A DNA stretch of 64,000 bases from Leucocoprinus leucothites (lineage: Eukaryota > Basidiomycota > Agaricomycetes > Agaricales > Agaricaceae). The stretch spans positions 1,922,001 through 1,986,000 of the forward strand of contig JAACJO010000002.1 of NCBI GenBank assembly GCA_013368445.1. Reading direction: 5' to 3'. Position 1 is the stretch's first letter, and every line of letters starts with the position of its first letter. Shown piece by piece: positions 1-18,751 of the stretch. A model generated the notes under the pieces. That model saw nothing but the letters and a program-made list of their open reading frames with translations. It searched no databases and had not been told where the DNA came from. Both the position numbers and the translations under genes were made by a program.

Positions 1-1494
1 TTAGCCCTGTTTTGCTTCCTGTGGCATTGGTCGACCTTGTGACCTTTACCACTGCAGAACAAGCAGAGGTCTTCATTGATATGGCATTTGCACTCTTCAG
101 GAGTCAATTTACCATCCTTGCCTAGCTTGTTGGAAATATCCAGTTTTGTGGGACAGGTTGAAGAGCATTGCTGGTTAGAGATAGATGGAGCGGGGGTAGC
201 TGATTTGGAGGGGGCCTAAGAGGTATTGCAATTGTTGTTGCTGCCCCAATTAAAGTTAGATGGTTGTGACAAAGAGCTGTACTGGGGATTAAGCTAAAGG
301 TTATTCAAGGAGTTGGAGGGTTTGGATTGCTTGTGCTCGGCAAGATCCTTTTCTATGGCATGGGCATGGGCTCATTCATAATTGTGTTCCCAATAGCAAC
401 CATCAATAAGCATAGCTGTATAGAGTATCTCCTGGAAGGTGTTGGGTTTACCCTGTTCGTGGACACTGATAGGGTCCTGAATGTGATTTGGGAGACCCTT
501 ATAGTAGCAATGGCAGAGGACCTCATCACCCCAGCTGAGCTGTGCAGCATACTTCATGAAGTCAATGTTGTAAGTGGTGATTTTATTGCCCAATTTCATC
601 TGCAGGTTATCAAGTTCAGCCGCTTCTGACTTTAGGTTGGCAACCCCAAAGTGCATGCAGAGCTCGTGGGTAAAAGCATCCCAATCCATGATATAATCAT
701 GGAAGATGCCTTGCTCTTCCTGAGTGAGGGCAACCTTGAACCAGTCTAGAGCTACACTGGTGAGGTAGGTCATTGTAAAGTTGACCTTTTGGCTATCCTC
801 CTGGAACTGGGTCGGATTGGCACAGAAATAGAGATGACATTGGATGAGGAAGGTGTTGAGTTTGTCCAGGTCTGTTCCACTGAACATATCTGGAAGGTGA
901 GCTTTATTAACAGGAGCTGTATTAGGCTGAGGATGATTGTCAAGGTTGTCAGTGAGCTGAGACAATGCATTGGCTAAGCAACCTTGAAAGCAATCATGAT
1001 GATGAGGATGAGGTAGAGGAGCAGGAAGGTTGTCGGATGAGGAAGAGGATGAGTCATCATTGTCTGGGAGGGTTGTCAGGATACTCAGGGCTACCAAGGT
1101 GATCTTTGATGTCTTTCCAATCATTGTTTTCATCATCCTGGTGGGGAGGATCAAAATAGTTGAGACCATCCTCATCACCCGATTCTGAAGGACCAGATGG
1201 ATCTCAATTAGGTGGCATACTGCTGGGAGGTGCAGGAGTACTAGGAGGATAAGTGTCATGATGGCAAGGCAATGGACGAGTAGGACAAGGGATTTGAGAG
1301 GGTTAGGGAGTTGAGGGCAAATCGGGATTTAGAAGATGTGAATAACAGATCCGACTAGGAATATAATTGTTTCCTGAGCTGCAAGTGGAGCTTTCAGCCG
1401 GGGTAGCAGGGACAGAGTTGGAGCATTTCAGCTCCTGAGTGGTGGAAGTGGTAGCAGTGGGCTGACACCTTACTGCAGTGTGGGTGTTTGCCAT
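1..1494 (-). pseudogene. Decayed gypsy-type retrotransposon gag, truncated by window start
   Basis: Capsid-nucleocapsid polyprotein remnant of an LTR retrotransposon. The longest open piece (1259 down to 372) has the retrotrans_gag core, with motifs such as MTYLTSVALDWF and a following LxMKLGNKITTYNIDF segment. About 300 bp further on there is a CCHC zinc knuckle (CLFCSGKGHKVDQC) at about positions 22-63. The reading frame is broken. The N-terminal piece beginning at 1494 lies in a different frame from the core, and after the capsid segment there are three in-frame stops (TGA at about 372, then two TAG) before the zinc knuckle. A stop also interrupts the acidic segment near 1200. The pol region would lie left of position 1 and is not visible. 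The element cannot make an intact Gag. The family call is firm, the exact clade is not. Confidence 0.85.
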
Positions 1495-1558
1495 GATGAA
1501 GACAAGAGAAGGGAGCAGAGGGATGATGTGACAGTAGTGAGGCGCAGTCTGATAATAC

Positions 1559-2162
1559 TGTCAAGAACTGGGTTACTAGAGGGATGGGGAATGGAGCTGA
1601 TGTTCAAGACCGGGTGTCTAAGACAGAGGAGCAGAGATGACTGATCTGGTTGTTGAATATGGGAGTGGGTCTTGGCCTCAACTTATGTGTTGTGCCACTA
1701 CTGATGCTGACCCAGATTTTAGAAACAGATAGAGATGGGAGGGTGAGGAGAGCAGAGGTCAGACAATGTAGTAACATGTGACTTAGTTGATTATTAGACT
1801 GAGGAGTACAGTACAAGTTCGACTACTTATATACAATACAGCGGATAGAGTCAGATAGTAGCAAAACAAAGATATTGCAGAAAAAGGATAAGAGCAGAAT
1901 TATCATCCGACATTTCAGAAAGGCTAGAAGATAAGAATATCTGAGACATTAGAAGGGAACTAAAAATGACAAGGGGAATGGAACATGACATGATATGGAA
2001 AAGTCCAAATACAACACACAAGAAGACACAGGGCAAAGAAGATGAGTGGAGTGAATGAAGTGGAAGTGAGCTGATGCAATAAGATGGAATGCAAAGCATA
2101 TGTAAAAAGGTTCTAAGTAAGATATTGCCAGCTGGGCTGGTCGGGAGGATTGGGTCATGACA
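1559..2162 (-). repeat. Candidate 5' LTR of the gypsy-type element
   Basis: This is read on the minus strand, upstream of gag. The segment opens with TGTCATGACCCA at 2162 and closes with TTGACA at 1559. A TATATAAG box lies near 1835 and a tRNA-like primer-site candidate (GTATTATCAGAC) immediately follows the closing CA. The roughly 600-bp length is usual for such elements. No second LTR is in the window, so both boundaries are inferred from TG...CA and position only. The 3' boundary is the weaker of the two. Confidence 0.45.
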
Positions 2163-3160
2163 CCTTTACAATATGAAGTCGATATTAGCTTTACTTAAGT
2201 AATATCACAATTATGTTTTCACTTTATTTGTTCTCATATTTTCCTAGTTTGTTATGACTCATTTTGTCTTGTTTGGTTTTGTTTATATTTCAAAGACATG
2301 TGATCTTGTCAGATGATCAAAGAAGAACTTCTAAAGCTTCTTTGACAGATCATGTCTTATATAGTTTAATTAGTGTTAAGGAAGCTGTATGCTTCTCTTC
2401 TTTCATTAGAAGCCCTTAGCCCTAGTTAATATTAGATACAGACCTGTATCATATATAAGTTGTTAACATCTACCAAGGAGAAACATCATTTCTACTTGGT
2501 TAGGTGGAGACTTAATATGAGCCTTTATCTACAAAGTCAGATTGAAACTTAAGGCACTTAAGATCTCAATTACTAAAAGTCTTAACTTTATAATCACCAT
2601 ATTATAACTCTGACTTCATAAATGACTTTATCACTTACTGAGAAGGAGTCCCCTTTGATAAGATCAACTCAATACTTATCACACCAGCTTAGGACCGGGC
2701 CAGCGTCACTATAACAGTCATTTCATTTGAGTTCTTTTGCTGATCCATAGTGATCTAAGTCCTTCTTCTAGTCTCTCTACCTCTAGTTCAAGGTGTGTGC
2801 TTCTGGGTAGTATGGGTTGTTCTTCTTTGTCATCTGTTGCTTCTTCACCATTGTCTGTTACTTCTTCCTCTTTGTCTGAGGATTCTTCTTTGTCTGTAAT
2901 AGATGGTTCTTTAAATAGGGACCTTTTTTGCTATATATAGCTATGTTTATGTAAGTACCAGTAGTGGGTATATGTTTCACAAGCAGAGACTGAAGCAAGC
3001 CACCAGCCCCCAGACCAAACAGTTTTCACTGAAGGTTATAGTATTATTATAATCTAAAAATAACTCTAATGGCCCAGTGACAATATCCCTGATCCCATAA
3101 TAATTTTCTAGGTAGACATAATACTCCTAGCATGGCATTGTTATGGTATTTGCCCAGTTA
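2163..3160. other. AT-rich gene-free stretch, probable old transposon debris
   Basis: No supported gene. A short stem (TGATCAAAGAAG near 2314 against CTTCTTTGA at 2337-2345) and a TATATAAG box near 2454 fall between a TGTTATGAC at about 2252 and a TTATCACA at about 2682. This could be a degenerate solo LTR, but the pair of ends is not proven. A serine-rich open stretch at 2737-2940 is compositionally simple (TTCTTC/TCT runs) and is probably not a gene. Confidence 0.35.
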
Positions 3161-3162
3161 TA

Positions 3163-3376
3163 CAGTGGCTCAAAAAACTGTCCCAATGTTTTCGCATTTT
3201 GGACATATTTGCTAATATTAGGCCAGATATATGGTGTAGCATTCTGAAAATATTCACACAGGTACCTTGACATATTGGGAGCATATATTCCCATGATCAC
3301 ATGACCTTGTACATCAATGAATTATTAATGAATTATTGAAAATATCTACTCATTAGGACAGTTTTTTGACCCCCTG
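3163..3376 (+). repeat. Left terminal inverted repeat of the Tc1 element (214 bp)
   Basis: It pairs with 4542-4755 over its full length with scattered mismatches. The outer end reads CAGTGGCTCAAAAAACTGTC. The inner end carries a related motif in inverted orientation (GGACAGTTTTTTGACCCCC then TG). Each long repeat is therefore bounded by two copies of a similar core, resembling the two transposase-binding sites of IR/DR-type Tc1 elements. Confidence 0.9.
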
Positions 3377-3388
3377 TTATCTACCTAC

Positions 3389-4345
3389 TCAATACTTTGT
3401 ATGACCTCATCTTGCCCTGATAACTGCCTCAATCCTTCTGGGCATGCTTTCTATCAGCCTTTGGCACCTTTCTGCTGGAATCTTATTCCACTCCTCTCCT
3501 AGCCCCTCCCACAATTCAAATACTCCCTTGAGTGGTCTTTTATATGCCTTCAGCTGGTTCTTCAGGTAGGTCCAGAGGTGTTCAATGGGATTCAGGTCAG
3601 GGGATTGTGCAGGCTATAATAGAACTTGAAGGTTGTTGTCCACAAACTATTGTTGTCCCAGTTTTGATGTGTGTTTTGGGTCATTATCCAGCTGGAATAT
3701 CCTCTCCTCCTCCTCCATCTCCAACTTTTCAAAGCTTTCCACCACCCCATTGTCCAAAGTCTCACAGTATTGCACTGCATCTATATTCCCTTGAACCTCT
3801 ATCAGCTTTCCTACCCCATTCCACCCCATACACCCCCTCACCATCATGTTACCACCTCCTCCATGTTTGACAGTAGGGAGAGTGGTCCTATCTGACAGTG
3901 GTTCCCCCCTCTCCTTCCAGGTATACACCTTTCCATCTGATCCAATCCTGTTGATCTTTGTTTCATCTGTCTACAACACCCTCTTCCAGTCCTCCACTGT
4001 CCAATTCCTATGTTCATGTGCAAAGTCAAGGTGTTCCTCATGATATCACTTTTTGAGTAGAGGTCATAGAATCTTGGTTATAGAGCAAAATCCATTGTTC
4101 TGAAGGGTATTTCTGACAGTTTGGGGTGTGACAGGACAAGACAGAGTAGAGTTAATGAAATTTGTAGCCTGGACAGCATTGTCTAGCTTTCCTGAGGTTA
4201 TTTGGTGAATTATTGCATTTTTATCACAAGGAGAAGGCTTGGAAGGACACCCTCCCTTGTTGTTTTCCTTGTCCCCATCAGCTTCTTTCTTGATCCTCCC
4301 AACAGTAGACTTGCCTAGACCAGTTTTATGTTCAATCTGGCACAA
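3389..4345 (-). pseudogene. Broken Tc1/mariner transposase
   Basis: The N-terminal piece (4345 down to 4064) carries a helix-turn-helix segment of Tc1 type (KSTVGRIKKEADG...). The DDE catalytic core follows in other frames. Near 3700-3670 is the second-aspartate motif LDNDPKHTSK, and near 3610-3570 is SPDLNPIEHLW with the third acidic residue. A C-terminal helical tail runs to a TGA at about 3389. In-frame TAG codons fall between the second and third catalytic motifs, and another stop lies near the C terminus. The reading frame also changes between the DNA-binding and catalytic parts. No functional protein can be made from this copy. Confidence 0.85.
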
Positions 4346-4541
4346 GGAATAGCCATCTTTGAGAAGAGAAGTGACTTAAGAGTATTAGGTAGAAGAGATA
4401 GCTTTCATGATGTAGTGGCAGGAAGAAAGACAGTTGTAACCATCTCAACATGTCAACCAAGGTCACATGATCTTGTTTATTACTCCCATACCTGCCCTGA
4501 TGCTCCCCTGGCATGTTACAAGGTAGATACTAGGAGACTGA

Positions 4542-4755
4542 CAGGGGGTCAAAAAATTGTCCCAATGAGTAGATATTTCCGATAATTCATTAATAATTAA
4601 TTGATGTACATGATCACATGATCATGGGAATATATGCTCCCAATATGTCAAGGTACCTGTGTGAATATTCTCAGGATGCTAGGCCATATATCTGCCCTGG
4701 TATTAGCAAATATGTCCAAAATGCGAAAACATTGGGACAGTTTTTTGAGCCACTG
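4542..4755 (-). repeat. Right terminal inverted repeat of the Tc1 element (214 bp)
   Basis: This is the partner of 3163-3376 in inverted orientation. The inner end opens CAGGGGGTCAAAAAATTGTC at 4542 and the outer end closes at 4755, before a TA. Divergence from the left arm is limited to point changes and short indels. Confidence 0.9.
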
Positions 4756-4757
4756 TA

Positions 4758-5576
4758 CATCTAATATAACCACCATTCCCCAGTCAAAACACCCATGGCC
4801 TTTGGGTACTTTGAGCTAGAGCAAGGGGAGGTGAGGGATGCCCTGCAGCCATTTTGGCTTCAGACAGCTTTTAAAAGTATTTCCCCTTCTTATTTCCACC
4901 TATGCCACCTGAGACAGGAAGTGCCCTTTTATGGATTGACAGATGTTTGGTGACCACAAAATGTGAGTGAGTATCCCACTGAAAGCCTCCTTTACCAAGG
5001 GAGGACTCAAGTATGGGGAATGTCTTAGGTGGTGAGTTTGCACTCTTGAAGTACTGCAGAATGTGTATTCAACCACTCTTCAACCATTGGTGACAAGAAG
5101 GCCATCAGAGAAACCTTGAACCTGTCACATTATAGTGGTACAGAACAAAGAGCCCCATCATTCCATAGTCTCATAAGAGTCATCATTTAATCTCTATAAA
5201 AGCTCTAGCACAAATCAGTGTGTGGCACCAATAGTAACAGAACCCATGATGATCAGAAAGAGAATGAAACAGGTCAGGGAAATGGTGTGAAAACAAAAAG
5301 AAAACCCAAAGAGGTTATGGCAGAAAACAAAAGATGTGTGAGAAATAAAACAACAGAAGACAAAAGGTATGTGGTCCTGAAACAACAGGGGCAAGAGGTA
5401 TAGTGTATGTGGAGAATGAAATAATAAAACCTTGAAAAACTCAAATCACACCAGATCCCCACCCTTTTTACAAGTAGGAAGGCCTTAAAACAAGAATTCT
5501 CACATCAGCTATGGATAAAATAACCCGGAAATATATAATGTAGCTGAAAAAATGACAGCAAGTCTCAAGTGGCTAA
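4758..5576. other. Gene-free stretch between the transposon and the ABC transporter
   Basis: Nothing supportable is coded here. It is AT-rich with an adenine-rich run at about 5260-5430 on the plus strand. It forms the 3' flank of the ABC transporter, whose stop is at 5577, and marks the edge of the transposon-rich zone. Confidence 0.5.
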
Positions 5577-11759
<6,183 letters not shown>

Positions 11760-11954
11760 GGTGGTAAGAGTCAAGGGATGAGCGGAAGCGCTTACTAAAG
11801 ACAATGCTCGCTCTGACGAGAGGTGCCAAGGCTCAAGATTTTTTGTATTGGAAGGCCGGAAATAATCCCGGACCGGCAAATACGTTTATTAATAAATCTC
11901 TTCTGATTTTCAAATTTGGAAGTCTACGGGGTTGGGTATCTACAGTACACCGAC

Positions 11955-12697
11955 TCAGTCGTCCAGAGGAGGAAGAACATCGCCTGCGATTTTCTCTCCC
12001 AATGCAATTCGCTCCAGGAGGTCGTATGCGCGGTCGAGGTCGTCGTTGACAATGACCACATCGTGCACACTCGGCTCTTTGGCGAATGCTATCTCCTTAA
12101 GTGCCGCATCGAGCCGCTTCTGCACTGAGACTTCCGATTCTGTACCCCGGCCCTGGAGGCGAGATCGCAGGGACGCAAGGTCGGGCGGAGAGATAAAGAG
12201 GAACACTGGGTCGAGGTTTGTTTGTTTTATTTGACGGACTCCCTGGAGATGAGTGTGGCAGCGGGAAGGAAGGAGCAGAGGAAGAATATACCTGAGCCTC
12301 GATATCAAGGATACAGCGCTTGCCCTGCTCCTGGATCCCACGAACAGTTGCGAAGCTAGTGCCGTAGAAGTTTCCTGAGAACTCGGCGTGCTCAATAAAA
12401 GCGCCGTCCGCAAGCAAGTCCTTGAATTTGTCGCGGGATACAAAATGGTAGTGGGTGCCGTTGACCTCGCCTGGCCGGGGGTTGCGGGTGGTATCTGAAG
12501 GAAATGAGTGCAAAATCAACCAGGCACCGGATGATGGGCGCACGAGAAACGCTAAAGCCAAAGCTGTGAGGGTATTTTGCGAAGAGACGGGCAAGGAGAG
12601 TACTCTTGCCAACGCCAGAGGGCCCTGAGATGACTAGAGGGCGCACAAAGTCGTGGTGGGCGGCCATGGCGAGGGAGCGGACAAGGCGGAGGACCAT
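11955..12697 (-). CDS. GUK1: Guanylate kinase
   Basis: Phosphorylates GMP to GDP with ATP, an essential purine-nucleotide step in the cytosol. Three exons give a protein of about 200 residues. The P-loop is [12 protein letters not shown] and the GMP-binding block [22 protein letters not shown] is formed across the first intron (donor near 12542). The lid and core [24 protein letters not shown] follow, then [13 protein letters not shown] across intron 2, then PVFLFISPP and [17 protein letters not shown]. The stop is TGA at 11955. The first ATG (12697) adds ten basic/hydrophobic residues before a second ATG (MAAHHDF, about 12667), so either start is possible. It lies 195 bp downstream of the start of the ABC transporter on the same strand and is divergent from the STK32-like kinase. 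Confidence 0.95.
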
Positions 12698-12909
12698 GTC
12701 ACAGAATTACAATTTGCAAATTAAAAAAAGAATAGATATTACATAATCAAGTCTCTCTCGTGTGTCCGTTTCCATCTCTCCTCTCCCACCGACCATCCCC
12801 ACCTTCTCCTTCTCCACCCGGCCTTCTCTATTCTCTGGCTTTTCTGTAGTCCTGTTTCTGTTCAATACTCCCCGCTTACCCACCTCCACGACTACTCACG
12901 AGCTTGCTA
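12698..12909. promoter_or_regulatory. Divergent promoter between GUK1 and the STK32-like kinase
   Basis: This 212-bp shared intergenic region separates two head-to-head genes. On the plus strand it is strongly pyrimidine-rich (CTCTCC/CTTCTCC runs at about 12750-12860). This is a common feature upstream of fungal transcription starts. No specific factor site is identifiable. Confidence 0.6.
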
Positions 12910-14675
<1,766 letters not shown>

Positions 14676-15416
14676 TGTTTTTGGTAAGCATCCGGCCTCC
14701 CCTATCTGGAATAAAAACTCATTAATAGACCAGTTTCTTCTATGCCCTTGAATGCTTTCACGATTACGCCTAGGGAATGACCCCAGCACGTCCTATTCCA
14801 CTTCTCTTGTGATCTTTCTTTCGATTCTCTGGCAGCACATAGTTTTCACTCTCCTTCTGATATACCTCTGTATCCCGACCTTTCACTCGCTCCAAGCAAT
14901 ACCACCCGGATCTCTTCCATCGAGGTTCCCGCTTTCCTTTCATGTGCTATATTTTCCCATTGGGCCCCTGCTGCCATGCCCAGTGTTACTCCTATCATTC
15001 CTTCTTTTTTTTTGTTTCCCACTCTTCCTTCGGGTTTTATCACTCTTCTCTCTCCTGCTTGCTATAGGTATCATCTAGTTTATTTTTATAATCTTTCCCT
15101 TGGTCCACTATGCGTGGCAGTGTATGGATAAATACCCTTGAACACTATCAACGGGGAACATGTTAATAACATTGTGATCTCGTCTCTGGCTACTACATCA
15201 TCACCAGCTTATCATGCATCAGAGAGGCTGTCAAAAGGCACATGCAGGCAAAGATGCATATCCAACTGCCACAAGAGCAGAAGAGAGTCAACATCTGTCA
15301 ACAGACTCAACACCAGTCGAATGATCCCATCACGCGGGCTCGCGACCGTCACATGTCATCTGACCTTTAATTAAACGCGCCGCGCTTGTTTACTGATCTC
15401 TACCAACATCTACCAT
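14676..15416. other. Intergenic region, no gene seen
   Basis: It contains the 3' end of the kinase and the promoter of the DNA ligase. The open stretch at 14752-15078 is hydrophobic by virtue of T/C richness, has no homology signal and is not called. Confidence 0.6.
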
Positions 15417-18400
15417 ATGTCATCTGAAGCAGTCGAGGGTGTCCCCTTCGCCTTGTAAGTTTCCAGACGAATTAGGGGGACACAAGCTGAGATATTTGAT
15501 GTTATTCCAGCTTTTGTTCTCTACTTCGAGAAATCTCAAAAATCAAGCCCCGGACAACCGCTCATCGGCGACAAAGTCATCCATGGCATGAAACGCGAAA
15601 TTCTTACCCCGCGTTGGATATCTTCAATCGTTGGCTCAAAGAGCTCAGACAACGCTTCTCGCCATTGCCTCCAGGAACTACTGCTATTTGTTTTCGCCTC
15701 TTGTTCCCAGAAGAAGACTCTAAACGCAAGTATGAGATTCAAGAAAAGCGCCTTGTAGGACACTTGTCTGAGATACTCGGGATTTCTCGAAAAGCTTCGG
15801 AGAATTGGGATTCTGAAGATGCTTCTGGATGCTTAGGGCTTGAAGTTGAACGTTTACTACTGCCTAGATTCGCGGTAAATGCACGTATATGCTTGTTAAT
15901 CTGCACTTAACTCACGGCTAGTCAGAATGGGGACGAGTTAACAAGTCCATTCACCATTGAGCAAGTGGACGAGCTACTCAACGAACTCGCCGCTACATCT
16001 GAATACTCCCATTCATCCATACGCACCAAATACCCTGCACCTCATCGTAACAAACCCGACATCCTCAGAACCCTCTTTCGCCAACTCCCACCTCAAGAAG
16101 CTGCATTTATGACTCACATCATCCTTAAAGACCTTCGACCCATTCTGTATCCCTCCCCAGACGTCACTTGTTCCGTATCCCTTCTCGATTTCAATACAAA
16201 TGCCGTCAAGATGCTCCAAAAAGAACACGCTATAGCTGCCTGGGATCCAACCCGATATATGCAAAGACTTCACCGTGTTAGGGCGAGTTTGGACGAAGCA
16301 GCCATGGCGTTTGAGCTGCCGAACCACATGAAACCCCCATTAGTGCCAATTATAGGCTCCATGATTCAGGTAGGTGTTGTTGGCATCTGCTCACTCGGAA
16401 TTTATCGTCCTCTGTTCCGTAATATAATTAGTTTTTCCCCGTATATACATTGCTCTGCCTCACGATAATATGCTAATATTGTTATCGTATCTTCTTTTTT
16501 GACAGCTCCCGAAATCTGTTAAAGGCACCGACTGTCTGCATACTTTATCCCATTTTCAAGGATCTGCAAGGATTTGGGCAGAAACCAAGTATGATGGCGA
16601 ACGCGCGCAAATTCATGTTGAGATACTTGACAGTGGGCCTCCGAAGATCACAATATTCAGTAAGAGCAAGAACGATTCTACAATGGATCGATTGGGTGTA
16701 CACGGTATTATACGAGAAACGCTTGGATTAGGGAGTCTGGCGGGTCATTCCCGGTCACGATCGATCAAGGCCAAGAAGAATATAGTCCTCGATGCCGAGA
16801 TGGTCGCATGGCACAAGGACCGTATTGATGGTACGTGTTTGGAGCCAGGTATGCGGACAATTCATTTATTCAGGCTTGTGGCCCACACAGAATTTTGGAG
16901 GATTGATGGTCTCATCAAACAAACTGGCGCTGGTGCTCGTGCGAGAAGAGGAGCGAAGAGAACTCACTATAATGCAGAACCAGAGGACGAGGGTCCTGGA
17001 TCTCGACGCCTGGCACTCGTTTTCTTCGACATTCTGGTTCTTGACGACGATCCCTTGATTTTCCAAGCATACTCGACTCGTCGGCAACTTCTTGAATCAA
17101 TTATACAACCTATATATTCCAAGGCAATGGTTTCCGTAAGGCACCAGATCGACATGTCCGAACCAGATCCTCAGGCAGAGCTCCAAAGAATCTTCGCCGA
17201 ACAGGTGGCAAACCACCAAGAAGGCGTCGTTCTCAAAGCCGAAGAGTCAGAGTACAATGAATTCCGCCTTCCCTGGGTTAAGCTCAAACAAGATTACATT
17301 GAAGGCCTTGGAGACTGTGTTGACCTAGTGATTGTGGCGGTTGGGTGGGATCCTGATCGCGCTCGTGAACTTCGGGGTGAGTGTTTCGTGAAACACTGAA
17401 ACTAGGACCAGCTATGGTCTTCTACGCCACCTATACAATATTAACTTGTATTTGCTCCAGTCACACCCAATGTATACACCACTTTCTGGGTAGGGGCGAT
17501 AACCAACACGAGGGATATACGAACGAATGTGAGATTCCCATTTAATTTTGTTTGTGGGTCTCTCTCTTCACACGACTGACGCGGAGCGCTTGTGGCTAGC
17601 CAAAAACGGAACCTCACATCCACGTATTTTTTACGGCGTCATATGGGCTGAGTCGCAAAGCCCTGGAAGATCTGAACTTCAGAATAAAGAGCGGCGAAAA
17701 CATACCTTTTTCGACCGCCGTAGAGGTGAGCTACATCATATTTAATATTCGAGCCAGTGCCTCGGCTTACCGCACTACAACCCACCTCAGGACTATCAGA
17801 CCTTACCTTTCGCATTCACGATATCTCCGCACCTGACGAGTAAGCCACAGGCTATCCTCGGCATACCCTTCTTAGCAGAACTGCTCGGTGCCGGGTTCAC
17901 CAAAGCAAGAAACAGCAAAGTACGTCAGCACATTCAGTGTTTCAACCATCAATCTCATTTCAATAGTATTACGAACCGAGGTTCCCTAGGATTACCAAGG
18001 TGCACGCAAAATGGGAACGATCATGGACGGAATGTATGGATATCAATGAGCTTGATAAGCTTGCTCGGGACTGCATTGGAATAGACCAACCGTCTAAGGA
18101 TATCGATGACTGGTGTAATTCACTGTGGGGCAAACCTTCGTCACCCACCATTCAGTCGAAACGACATGACCGAGCACGGGTCATCCGGGAACACCTGGCT
18201 AATCTTGAAGGAAACTGGCAAGAGTCAAGGGGTCCTTCCAAGCGCCGAAAGCTCATACACGTTCCCCAGAAGGCTAGTTCGAGTCCGATAAATAAGCAAC
18301 ACAACGCCCAGGACACGCGGCATAAGCCTCACCGCAGTAACGAGAATCAGGGATTTTCAGTGGTTGCTATTCATAAAACTCATCCTGTCCAGATCAACCT

Positions 18401-18725
18401 TCACTCGGTGCAGAGCAGCATGGCTATTTCGTGTTTCATATCCAATGGAGGTAGCAACTGCGAGAGCTGCTCAGGTTGGAAGAGAGTAGTTGCAAGGGAA
18501 CGGCGTGTGCATTCATTAGAGTCACTGTTAACGGCATGTGGAATAGGGAGTGGATTGGTAACAGTCGACCATGGACTTATTTTCGTTCACTCAGGAGACA
18601 AGGTGTCAATAGCGAGTGCTGTCGAAAAAGTGCAGGAGAGGAGCAAGGACATTAAATCACGGATACTTGTATTTGCATGTAACACGGACAAGCTTGTAGG
18701 AGAGAACGCACTGTTTGTATTTTAG
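15417..18725 (+). CDS. ATP-dependent DNA ligase, ligase IV-like, without recognisable BRCT repeats
   Basis: Seals DNA nicks through an enzyme-AMP intermediate. Start MSSEAVEGVPFA, intron, then an N-terminal helical DNA-binding domain (LLREISKIKPRTT..., FRLLFPEEDSKRKYEIQEKRL). Adenylation motif I is KYDGERAQIHVE at about 16590. Later motifs are FFDILVLDDDPL and EGVVLKAEESEY, and the OB-fold begins near WVKLKQDYIEGLGD. Two introns at about 17377-17460 and 17529-17595 restore the frame. They join RELR to VTPNVYTTFWVGA, and RTN to PKTEPHIHVFFTASYGLSR. The following exons give YYEPRFPRITKVH. The remaining roughly 230 residues are polar and lack the paired BRCT repeats of classical Lig4, so a direct XRCC4-type partnership is not predicted. 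It is either a fungal Lig4 paralogue or a divergent Lig4. Confidence 0.88.
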
Positions 18726-18751
18726 TAATGTATCAATGACATCATCGAACC

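Larger units (their letters stand above)
3163..4755 (-). mobile_element. Tc1/mariner-type DNA transposon, structurally complete but inactive
   Basis: The 1593-bp element starts CAGTGGCTCAAAAAACTG at 3163 and ends with its complement at 4755. It is flanked by TA on both sides (3161-3162 and 4756-4757), the target duplication of this superfamily. Each end is a 214-bp inverted repeat. Between them lies one transposase on the minus strand that carries several stops and frame changes. Without an intact transposase the copy is non-autonomous, although its ends could still be recognised by a related enzyme elsewhere in the genome. Confidence 0.93.

Noticed and set aside
2252..2682. Possible solo LTR (TGTTATGAC...TTATCACA)
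   Set aside because: No target-site duplication, primer site or second copy seen, so it is only mentioned within the gene-free stretch.
14752..15078. 108-codon hydrophobic open frame
   Set aside because: Hydrophobicity follows from a T/C-rich composition, with no start context or homology pattern. Treated as 3' flank.
17529..17640. Apparent frameshift in the DNA ligase near 17540
   Set aside because: An intron ending at TGGCTAG (about 17595) joins RTN to PKTEPHIHVFFTASYGLSR with no break.
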